Both the position numbers and the translations under genes were made by a program. From positions 248,001 to 312,000 of the forward strand of contig JANWKT010000024.1 in assembly GCA_025451235.1 (NCBI GenBank): a stretch of 64,000 nt of DNA. Reading direction: 5' to 3'. The notes under the pieces were generated by a model. That model worked only from the letters and a program-made list of their open reading frames with translations. It was not told where the DNA came from and made no database searches. Of this stretch, positions 51,056-57,962 are shown piece after piece. Positions within the stretch are counted from its first letter, which is position 1; every line of letters starts with the position of its first letter. The DNA comes from Flavobacteriales bacterium. Lineage in GTDB: Bacteria > Bacteroidota > Bacteroidia > CAIKAF01.

Positions 51056-51616
51056 ATGAAGCTATATATCAAATACATGGTAAGTTTGCGGTGCAAAATG
51101 GTTGTAAAGGCAGAGCTGGAAACCCTCGGCCTCAAGCATATAATGGTAGACCTTGGGATGGTTGAGGTGATGGAAAATATTACCGAAGAACAACATCAGC
51201 AATTAAAAAAAAACCTACTCAGATCCGGTCTTGAGTTGATGGATGATAAAAAGAGCATTCTGATTGAAAGGATAAAAAACGTGATCATAGAAATGATCCA
51301 TTACTCCGATGAATTACCTAAAATGAACTATTCTGATCATATCAGTCAAAAACTGGGCTATAATTATACGTACCTGTCCAATATATTCTCGGAAGTAAAG
51401 GGTATTACCATCCAGCAGTTTATCATTATACATAAGATCGAGAAGGTAAAAGAACTTTTATTGTATGACGAACTTAATCTTAGCCAAATCGCTTATAAAC
51501 TCCATTATAGCAGTGTGGCACATTTATCCGGTCAGTTCAAGAAAATCACCGGTCTCTCCGCTTCCTATTATAAAAGTCTCAAACAAAAGCGGAAGAACAA
51601 CCTAGAAAATATGTGA
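51056..51616 (+). CDS. AraC-family helix-turn-helix regulator
   Basis: A 186-residue DNA-binding protein. The N-terminal 60 residues (MKLYIKYMVSLRCKMVVKAELETLGL) form a short domain found in a Bacteroidota-specific subgroup of AraC proteins that lacks the usual sugar-binding cupin. The C-terminal 100 residues hold the two AraC helix-turn-helix motifs: LGYNYTYLSNIFSEVKGITIQQFIIIHKIEKVKELL, and LNLSQIAYKLHYSSVAHLSGQFKKITGLSASYY. Likely controls nearby stress genes (CsbD-like, cupin, YceI), which follow in the same direction; this is inferred from position. Confidence 0.88.
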   Translation: MKLYIKYMVSLRCKMVVKAELETLGLKHIMVDLGMVEVMENITEEQHQQLKKNLLRSGLELMDDKKSILIERIKNVIIEMIHYSDELPKMNYSDHISQKLGYNYTYLSNIFSEVKGITIQQFIIIHKIEKVKELLLYDELNLSQIAYKLHYSSVAHLSGQFKKITGLSASYYKSLKQKRKNNLENM

Positions 51617-51711
51617 TTTATATAAGCCTTCTTTTTAAATATATAACTTCTCCAAGTCCGCTTGTGCCCACCTTTGTATTGTAGTAATAAATCCACAAAT
51701 GCAATCATATC

Positions 51712-51936
51712 ATGGGCAAAGCATCAAAAAATAAAAGCGAGATATTTACCCTCATCCTTAACTGGGAAGCCCGGTCAAAAAAACTACAGCAAAAGTATGA
51801 TCATTTAACGGACGCTGATCTGAAATTCGATACAGGCAAAGAAAACGAGTCGTTAAACAAGGTTGAAAAAAGATTGAACAAAAAACAGCAAGAGGTTCTC
51901 CACATAATTAAAAAAGGACCACCTAAAGAATCCTGA
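51712..51936 (+). CDS. CsbD-like stress protein
   Basis: A 74-residue acidic/basic helical protein. The segment NWEARSKKLQQKYDHLTDADLKFDTGKENESLNKVEKRLNKKQQEV follows the CsbD pattern (W...K.KQKW..LTD.DL....GKEDEL....QKRLGK..EE). Members are general stress proteins without enzymatic activity, induced by osmotic or stationary-phase stress. It is somewhat divergent from typical CsbD (Asn where many have Asp in the GKE-D-E core). Its own intrinsic terminator follows. Sits between the AraC regulator and the cupin gene. Confidence 0.75.
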   Translation: MGKASKNKSEIFTLILNWEARSKKLQQKYDHLTDADLKFDTGKENESLNKVEKRLNKKQQEVLHIIKKGPPKES

Positions 51937-52000
51937 ATCTCCCTGATCAGATCTTACCATTTGATTGTTCAGATCAGGCACCAGAAGCAAACACAACCAA

Positions 52001-52031
52001 AAGGACAGGACTCAACTGCCTGTCCTTTTTT
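52001..52031 (+). terminator. Terminator after the CsbD-like gene
   Basis: A perfect 9-bp stem (AAGGACAGG with CCTGTCCTT), a 9-nt loop and a T-run. Confidence 0.85.
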
Positions 52032-52051
52032 AAGAAACAAAACACACGAGC

Positions 52052-52399
52052 ATGGGCCATACAGAACTAGAAAAAGAAAAAGTACATATCATCGTCGAGA
52101 TCATTGAATATGTTCCCAAAGCGGTGGTAAGCAAAACAATTATTAAAAAAACCACCGGGAATATTACTGTTTCATCCTTTGATGCGGGTGAGGAGTTGGC
52201 TGAAAAAACCTCTCCATTCGATAATTATATTCAAATAATTGATGGGGCAGCGGAGGTTACCATTAAAGAAAAAAAATATAAGCTCAGGTTAGGTGAAGGA
52301 ATCGTTATACCAGCCCATGCAGCTCATTGCTTCAACGCCAATGAACAATTCAAAATGATCTCTACTATCATCAAAAGCGGGTATGAAGAGGTTAGTTAA
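52052..52399 (+). CDS. Cupin-domain protein
   Basis: A 115-residue single-domain cupin: SFDAGEELAEKTSPFDNYIQIIDGAAEVTIKEKKYKLRLGEGIVIPAHAAHCFNANEQF. Motif 2 keeps its histidine (PAHAAHCF), but motif 1 lacks the usual H-x-H pair (F-D-N-Y where metal ligands are expected), so metal binding is doubtful. Small cupins of this type recur beside CsbD, YceI and AraC-type genes in Bacteroidota stress islets. It starts soon after a terminator, implying its own promoter, and is followed by a terminator. Role unknown. Confidence 0.82.
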   Translation: MGHTELEKEKVHIIVEIIEYVPKAVVSKTIIKKTTGNITVSSFDAGEELAEKTSPFDNYIQIIDGAAEVTIKEKKYKLRLGEGIVIPAHAAHCFNANEQFKMISTIIKSGYEEVS

Positions 52400-52475
52400 A
52401 GCCCCCAAAATATAAGCAATCATGTACCAATACCTTCTGGCAGATTGATCAAGCGATAGTAAATAAATAACAGGC

Positions 52476-52509
52476 AAAAAACCATAGCAGGCGTGCAATG
52501 GTTTTTTTT
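52476..52509 (+). terminator. Terminator after the cupin gene
   Basis: A stem AAAAAACCAT with ATGGTTTTTT, extended by an inner GCA/TGC pair, followed by a run of T. Confidence 0.8.
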
Positions 52510-52619
52510 GTTTTCAATATCCATGTCCAACACCTGTTAATTATATAAATGATTGTTTCATTCATATAAAGATTTCTGTTGCCCTTCCTCTCATCTTTGC
52601 ATGATAAAAGAGAAAAAGC

Positions 52620-53222
52620 ATGTTAACCAGGCAAGAAACCGAATGGTCTTTAGATAGAAGCCATAGCGAGGTCAGCTTTAAAGTAAGAAATCTTATTGTA
52701 TCACAGGTAAGTGGTATTTTCAACAAATTTGATGCGAACATTACCACCAAAGGAGATAACCTAAAAACAGCTGAAATTGAGCTTAGAATGGATATGACCT
52801 CTATCACAACCGGTGATCCAAAACGTGATGAATACTTGAAAAGCGATGGCTTCCTGGATGTGGAAAAATACAACCAGTTAATTTTCACATCCACTTCCAT
52901 CGGAAAAAGGGAAAGAGATGGCAGTCATGAGTTATGGGGAAGGCTCACTTTCAAGGGTGTTACCAAGTATGTAATGATGCATATACAATTCGGTGAGAAA
53001 TTAAATGGACATAGCAAGAATGAAAAAGTTCAGTTTACTATCACCGGAAAGATCAACCGAAGCACTTGGGGACTCACCTGGAACAAGACAATTAAAAGTA
53101 GTGGGATTCTGATCAGCAAAGAAATCTATATTTTCTGCAAAATGGAACTTACAAAGGCGCATCAAAAAGAGTTGATGATGAAATGGAAGCCAGCTATCAA
53201 CCTGATAACAATGCTTAATTAA
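52620..53222 (+). CDS. YceI-family lipid-binding-type protein
   Basis: A 200-residue protein with the YceI lipocalin-like barrel: TEWSLDRSHSEVSFKVRNLIVSQVSGIFNKFDANI, IELRMDMTSITTGDPKRDEYLKSDGFLDVEKYNQLIFTSTSI, GRLTFKGVTKYVMMHIQF, GKINRSTWGLTW. YceI proteins bind polyisoprenoid-like lipids and are linked to acid or osmotic stress. There is no signal peptide, so this copy is probably cytoplasmic, as for many Bacteroidota YceI proteins. A C-terminal extension of about 20 residues (LTKAHQKELMMKWKPAIN) is beyond the usual barrel. Last full gene of the stress-type islet. Confidence 0.9.
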   Translation: MLTRQETEWSLDRSHSEVSFKVRNLIVSQVSGIFNKFDANITTKGDNLKTAEIELRMDMTSITTGDPKRDEYLKSDGFLDVEKYNQLIFTSTSIGKRERDGSHELWGRLTFKGVTKYVMMHIQFGEKLNGHSKNEKVQFTITGKINRSTWGLTWNKTIKSSGILISKEIYIFCKMELTKAHQKELMMKWKPAINLITMLN

Positions 53223-53232
53223 CCCATCGATC

Positions 53233-53316
53233 ATGAAAAAAACATTTAAAAACCCTGCATCCGTATTGAGCGTTTTATTATTCCTGTTATTCGGGATTCG
53301 TGTTACGCTTTATTAG
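53233..53316 (+). pseudogene. Remnant of an exported-protein gene (27 codons)
   Basis: MKKTFKNPASVLSVLLFLLFGIRVTLY followed by TAG. A basic start and hydrophobic core are typical of a signal peptide, but the ORF ends where the mature protein should begin. It starts 10 nt after the YceI stop. The structured region that follows may have interrupted or replaced the rest of the gene. It could also be a genuine tiny membrane peptide. Confidence 0.3.
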
Positions 53317-53340
53317 AATAGGGTTCTCAGAACACCGTCG

Positions 53341-53426
53341 CTGAGGAGGATTTGCTCCTTTTCAGATACCCTGAGTAGGTAACATGAGGAAAGCAGCCGT
53401 GAAAGGCTGCGCCAACCGAAGGGTTG
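53341..53426. ncRNA. Candidate structured RNA element with four consecutive hairpins
   Basis: Four hairpins lie in a row: CTGAGGAG with CTCC/TCAG (53341-53365), TACC/GGTA (53367-53381), GCAGCC/GGCTGC with loop GTGAAA (53393-53410) and CAACC/GGTTG with loop GAAG (53413-53426). The stretch is GC-richer than surrounding intergenic DNA and contains no ORF. Function and strand are unknown. It shows some likeness to signal-recognition-particle and group II intron motifs but lacks their diagnostic parts. Confidence 0.4.
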
Positions 53427-53488
53427 TAGGATAGGCACCAAAATAATAAATCATCTTAAAAATCGTACCTATTTAAATATCTTATGTT

Positions 53489-53496
53489 TACTTTTG
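53489..53496 (+). promoter_or_regulatory. Candidate -7 promoter element of the delta-60 gene
   Basis: TACTTTTG, exact consensus, 6 nt before the ATG at 53503. It overlaps an in-frame TTG that is therefore unlikely to be the start. Confidence 0.5.
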
Positions 53497-53502
53497 AAGG
53501 GT

Positions 53503-55095
53503 ATGAATAATTCTTTTATGAAATCCGCTGCTCTTCTTACCACTTTCTTTTTATTTTCCTCTTATACGGTCTTTGCTCAATCAGGTGTTCTGGATCTTGG
53601 CTTCGATGTGGATGGAATACAAACCACCGATATTGGTTCGCTCAACGACAATGGAAATGACCTCGCCTTACAGGCAGATGGAAAAATAGTAGTGGTTGGA
53701 ATGGCATCGAATATCAACGAATCCGACTTTGCTGTATTACGATATTTGCCCAATGGGTCATTGGATAGTAGCTTTCATTTCGATGGAATTGTTACACTTG
53801 ATTTTGATACGGCGATCGATCAACCAGACCAGGCCCTTACAGTGGTTATTCAGCCTGACGGAAAAATAGTAGTGGCAGGTTGCGCAACTATACAAGGAAA
53901 TTATGATCTGGGAATTGCCCGTTTCAATACAGATGGAAGTTTGGATAATAGTTTTGATGGGGATGGGGTAAGAACCATTCATTTCGGAATTACAGGTGGC
54001 CATAATGAAGTATTTGATGCCAAAATCGATGGGAATGGAAAAATAACCATGGCTGGCTATACCCAAACAGCATCCTCGGGCAAAAATTTTGCTTTATTCA
54101 GATTGAACAGCGATGGAAGTACAGATAGCAGTTTTGGTAATGCCGGTTTAGTGAATACGGATTTCTCCGGTTTGGAAGACATTGCATATTCTTTGGTTAT
54201 TTTAAATGACGGAAGGATCGCGGCTGCAGGAAGTTCAGTTGCGATCACCACAACCGATTATGCATTGGCCATGTATTCATCCTCCGGACAACCAGACAAT
54301 AGCTTCAGTGCGGATGGAAAGCTGACCACGGATTTCGGTGCTTCCTTTGATGTGGCCTATGATTTGGTCCAGCAAGGTGATGGGAAATTAGTGGCCGCAG
54401 GCTACAGTTATGTTTTCGCTGATAAAGACTTTTCGATCGCCAGGTATTCTCTAACAGGCCAGTTGGATCCAAATTTTGATACGGATGGAAAAAATACGGT
54501 TGATATCAATGGAAGTTCTAACGACGATGAAGCCCATGCATTAACCATTCAGCCTGATAACAAAATTTTGGTCGGAGGTTTTGCCCTCAATGGAACCTCA
54601 CAAAATCTAGGAATGGCGAGATATGATTTCGACGGTTCGTTGGATGGAAGCTTTGGTGCCGGGGGTAAAGTGATCACAGATATCTTGACCTCACCCAATG
54701 ACGTGATCAGTGCAATGGCTGTTCAAAGTACAGACTTGAAGCTAATCGTAGCTGGAACGGCAGGAGTGGCCAGCAGGGATATTGTCCTTGCCCGTTATAC
54801 TACCGGATTGAACATTGGAATTACGGAATTTACATTTTCGGATCATGTACTGATCTATCCAAATCCCATTGAGGAAATGGCGCTGTTACAATATACTTTA
54901 TTGAATACTGAAAATATTACCATTCAATTAAAGAACATGGAAGGGAAAATAGTGAGCACAATAGTAAATGAACAAACCCAAAGTCCGGGTGTATATGAGC
55001 AAAAAATCCAGTTACCCAACCATTTGTCATCAGGTATTTATTTTATTGTGGTTGCCTCTGCTCATGGTTCAGTAGCCGTAAAGATTCTACATTAA
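53503..55095 (+). CDS. Delta-60 repeat (DUF5122) propeller protein with T9SS sorting domain
   Basis: A 530-residue exported protein. Signal peptide MKSAALLTTFFLFSSYTVFAQ preceded by MNNSF. Seven delta-60 repeats (pattern GSLDSSFxxDGxxxTDF ... QPDGKIVVAGxxxxxxxxFAxxRYxxxG), then a T9SS type A sorting domain (DHVLIYPNPIEEMALLQYTL ... LSSGIYFIVVASAHGSVAVKI). Delta-60 repeats form a beta propeller and are common in surface proteins of Bacteroidota. The start is either the ATG given or the ATG 15 nt downstream; a TTG upstream is part of the promoter. Confidence 0.88.
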   Translation: MNNSFMKSAALLTTFFLFSSYTVFAQSGVLDLGFDVDGIQTTDIGSLNDNGNDLALQADGKIVVVGMASNINESDFAVLRYLPNGSLDSSFHFDGIVTLDFDTAIDQPDQALTVVIQPDGKIVVAGCATIQGNYDLGIARFNTDGSLDNSFDGDGVRTIHFGITGGHNEVFDAKIDGNGKITMAGYTQTASSGKNFALFRLNSDGSTDSSFGNAGLVNTDFSGLEDIAYSLVILNDGRIAAAGSSVAITTTDYALAMYSSSGQPDNSFSADGKLTTDFGASFDVAYDLVQQGDGKLVAAGYSYVFADKDFSIARYSLTGQLDPNFDTDGKNTVDINGSSNDDEAHALTIQPDNKILVGGFALNGTSQNLGMARYDFDGSLDGSFGAGGKVITDILTSPNDVISAMAVQSTDLKLIVAGTAGVASRDIVLARYTTGLNIGITEFTFSDHVLIYPNPIEEMALLQYTLLNTENITIQLKNMEGKIVSTIVNEQTQSPGVYEQKIQLPNHLSSGIYFIVVASAHGSVAVKILH

Positions 55096-55176
55096 ACCTA
55101 AAAAGTTTAAAAAAAAATCAACGGTCCGGTAGGCTGGTTCTATTTTTTGTACCTTGTGTGCTATTGAAATTAAATC

Positions 55177-56292
55177 ATGGGTAAAGCATGTCTACTTGCT
55201 GGTATTGCATTTTTGTCACTCATTTGTGCAAATACACAAACATTTCTGAACGGTAGTTTTGAAAGTACCACCGGTACCTGTAACTACAACATCAGCAATG
55301 CCAGTTTTAATAGCATGATGAACAATTGCACCGGGTTCGGTATCGGCAGTCAGATCGATATTATGCAAACAAGTTGTGGTTATGGGGCGGCTCAGCAAGG
55401 CAATATGCTTATAGCACTTGCCATTGCCATTGATAATACTTCGTATGATGCATTGTCTTTAACCTTAAGTGCACCTTTAACCGCCGGTACCAGTTATACT
55501 GTTTCCTTTTACCATCGCAAACATGCCTCTTATGTTTCGAATAATATGGAGTTGGGATATTCAACTACAAGCACCACCTTCGGCACCTCGATAGGAACGG
55601 TGGCAGCCCCCACTTCAACCAGTTGGACCCAGGTAAGCTTTAGTTTTACACCCACCTTTGCCACCAGTTATATTACTGCGAGGATCATTCCTGGGGCCTA
55701 TGGCTGGAACCATGTGGATAATTTTACCATTGTAGCCAACCCATTACCTGTTGAACTGGTTTCTTTTACCGCTGAATGTGTTGAACAAGGTACTTTGTTG
55801 AAATGGTCCACAGCTTCAGAAAAAAACAACGCTTATTTTACGCTTGAATCAAGCATTGATGGTATTCACTATGTTGAACAGGCAACTATACCAGGTGCAG
55901 GCAATAGCAATACAATCCGAGAATACAATGAAACCATTCTAAGAACTCCTATACCGCAAGAATATTACCGTCTTAGCCAAACCGATCATGACGGAACCAT
56001 ACAGCACTTCCCTCCTATTTTTATTGCATGCCATTCATCTTTCAAGGATCATTGCCCCATCGTTTCAGTGAATTCAGACCATGCAACCTTTGATATTTAC
56101 TCCAGCCAGGAGGAAAAAATTGATTTGGTATTAATTGATGCCAGTGGCCGGACCCATCAACATATGAATCTAGAGTTGGTAAAGGGCAGCAACACTATTG
56201 GGGTCAACCTTTCCGATTTGGCAGCTGGGATGTATATTGCAATGATCTATGGCAAGAATATCCAATGCAGTACCAAATTCTTTAGGCCATAA
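55177..56292 (+). CDS. Secreted protein with jelly-roll-like N-terminal domain and T9SS-type C-terminus
   Basis: A 371-residue exported protein: signal peptide MGKACLLAGIAFLSLICANTQ, then a domain starting NGSFESTTGTCNYNISNASF and continuing LTLSAPLTAGTSYTVSFYHRKH, with a jelly-roll/carbohydrate-binding-like strand pattern seen in choice-of-anchor or DUF642-like domains. A linker LPVELVSFTAECVEQGTLLKW follows, as in many T9SS cargo proteins, then a C-terminal domain without YPNP but with the usual ending (DLAAGMYIAMIYGKNIQCSTKFF). No catalytic motif. Likely surface-displayed. Function unknown. Confidence 0.75.
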   Translation: MGKACLLAGIAFLSLICANTQTFLNGSFESTTGTCNYNISNASFNSMMNNCTGFGIGSQIDIMQTSCGYGAAQQGNMLIALAIAIDNTSYDALSLTLSAPLTAGTSYTVSFYHRKHASYVSNNMELGYSTTSTTFGTSIGTVAAPTSTSWTQVSFSFTPTFATSYITARIIPGAYGWNHVDNFTIVANPLPVELVSFTAECVEQGTLLKWSTASEKNNAYFTLESSIDGIHYVEQATIPGAGNSNTIREYNETILRTPIPQEYYRLSQTDHDGTIQHFPPIFIACHSSFKDHCPIVSVNSDHATFDIYSSQEEKIDLVLIDASGRTHQHMNLELVKGSNTIGVNLSDLAAGMYIAMIYGKNIQCSTKFFRP

Positions 56293-56322
56293 TCATCGGT
56301 ATTTAGCTGAATCCTAAAAATG

Positions 56323-56330
56323 TATATTTG
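56323..56330 (+). promoter_or_regulatory. Candidate -7 promoter element of the PLP decarboxylase gene
   Basis: TATATTTG, exact consensus, 7 nt before the ATG, implying a very short or absent leader. Confidence 0.45.
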
Positions 56331-56337
56331 ACAGATC

Positions 56338-57795
56338 ATGAATCATCTTATTGAGAAGATATCCGCTTTAGCATCCATTTCGGATCAATTAGAGCCCTCG
56401 GAAAGGGAAAGGGATCAATATAATCAACAAATTCAGCAATATGCTGATCGGTTTATCAACACGATCCATGATAGAAATGCTTTTTCAAATGGAAAAGTAA
56501 ATCCGGGTTCCCTCGCCATTAACGGTGAGAAAAAATCATTGGAAGAATTATTGGATCTATATACGAAAGAAGTAACCGCTAATGGGATCAACCCAGCTTC
56601 GGGCGGACATATAGGCTACATTCCCGGAGGTGGGATATTTGCAGCAGCCCTGGGAGATTTCCTGGCAGATATTACCAATGAATATGCTGGCATGTACTAT
56701 GCCTCTCCTGGGGCGGTAACCATTGAAAACGAACTCATCAATTGGATGAAATCTGTTTTTGGGTTTCCTGACAATGCCATAGGTAACCTTACTTCAGGTG
56801 GATCAATAGCTAACTTAATTGCGCTAACAGCCGCAAGAGACCAGCATCAGATAAAAGGGACTCAAATCAATCGGTCAGTGATCTACTTAAGTCCTCAGGT
56901 ACATCATTGTATCCATAAGGCCATCCGCATCATTGGTTTGGAAGATATCGTCATTCGGGAATTAAACTTAGATGAGAAATTCCGGATTGATCCCAACTAT
57001 TTGGAGCAACAGATCATGCAGGATGAAGCTAACGGATTATATCCATTTTGTGTGATAGCATCTGCCGGCACTACAGATACCGGAGCAGTGGATCCATTGG
57101 AGGATATTGGTACCATAGCCTCTGCCCATTCTTTATGGTATCATATTGATGCAGCATATGGAGGTTTCTTTATTTTAACGGGATCCAAAAAGCATTTATT
57201 TAAAGGAATTGAAAGGGCCGATTCATTGGTGATCGATCCGCATAAAGGAATGTTCCTCCCCTACGGCACCGGGGCGGTATTGGTAAAAGATAAAAAAGCT
57301 GTTTTTCATTCACATCATTACCTGGCCAACTATATGCAGGATGCCATTGCGGATGACCTGGATCTTAATCCGGCGGATGTTTCGCCGGAACTTACCAAAC
57401 ATTTCAGGGGCTTAAGAATGTGGCTTCCACTACAGTTGCACGGCATTGAACCCTTTGTCGCCTGCCTGGAAGAAAAACTTCTCTTAACTCAATACTTCAG
57501 GAACCAACTCGTAGATATCGGGTTTGAGGTAGGGCCTGAGCCCGATCTTTCCGTAAGTTATTTCTGGTATCCAAGCAAAAATATGCCTGCCGGTCATGCG
57601 GGCTTGGATGAAAATACTTTCAATAAAAAATTGATGGAATTGATCCACCAGGACGGAAGGGTCTTCCTGAGTTCAACTGTATTGGAGGATAAATTTGTGA
57701 TCAGAATGGCCATTCTATCCTTCAGGACCAAATTGAAGACGGTTGATAAGGCCATAGAAATGGTCAAGGATGCGATGGCCCAATTGTTAAAATAG
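56338..57795 (+). CDS. Pyridoxal-dependent decarboxylase (group II, aromatic amino acid type)
   Basis: A 485-residue cytoplasmic enzyme that would remove CO2 from an amino acid. Signatures of group II decarboxylases: SPGAVTIENELINWM (substrate/PLP region), SGGSIANLIALTAAR, stacking His190 in SPQVHHCIHKA, SAGTTDTGAVDPL, Asp271 in YHIDAAYGGF, and the PLP lysine Lys303 in DPHKGMFLPYG. The length fits AADC/histidine/tryptophan decarboxylase relatives; in Bacteroidota the same fold also includes diaminobutyrate decarboxylases, so the substrate is open. Monocistronic, with a consensus -7 element right upstream. No biosynthetic partners are encoded nearby. Confidence 0.92.
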   Translation: MNHLIEKISALASISDQLEPSERERDQYNQQIQQYADRFINTIHDRNAFSNGKVNPGSLAINGEKKSLEELLDLYTKEVTANGINPASGGHIGYIPGGGIFAAALGDFLADITNEYAGMYYASPGAVTIENELINWMKSVFGFPDNAIGNLTSGGSIANLIALTAARDQHQIKGTQINRSVIYLSPQVHHCIHKAIRIIGLEDIVIRELNLDEKFRIDPNYLEQQIMQDEANGLYPFCVIASAGTTDTGAVDPLEDIGTIASAHSLWYHIDAAYGGFFILTGSKKHLFKGIERADSLVIDPHKGMFLPYGTGAVLVKDKKAVFHSHHYLANYMQDAIADDLDLNPADVSPELTKHFRGLRMWLPLQLHGIEPFVACLEEKLLLTQYFRNQLVDIGFEVGPEPDLSVSYFWYPSKNMPAGHAGLDENTFNKKLMELIHQDGRVFLSSTVLEDKFVIRMAILSFRTKLKTVDKAIEMVKDAMAQLLK

Positions 57796-57923
57796 TAGTT
57801 TGATACCGCCGGATCACACCTGTTTAGCGGTTATTGAGGGACAAAAAGGAGCGGTTAACGACATTACATCTGTTTTAGGTAAAACTTATGGTTAAAATTG
57901 ATAGCAAATAAAAACCATTTTTT

Positions 57924-57931
57924 TATTTTTG
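57924..57931 (+). promoter_or_regulatory. Candidate -7 promoter element of the laminin-G-like gene
   Basis: TATTTTTG, exact consensus, 31 nt before the ATG. Confidence 0.45.
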
Positions 57932-57962
57932 TCATCTGAATCAATTTAAACTATACAAGTGT

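Noticed and set aside
53341-53440. SRP RNA (ffs)
   Set aside because: AGG...AAAGCAGCC resembles the SRP domain IV core, but the conserved GGAA-type apical loop and matching stem are absent.
53317-53440. Group II intron fragment
   Set aside because: Some wording resembles intron domain I, but there is no reverse transcriptase ORF, no domain V and no recognisable 5' GTGYG boundary.
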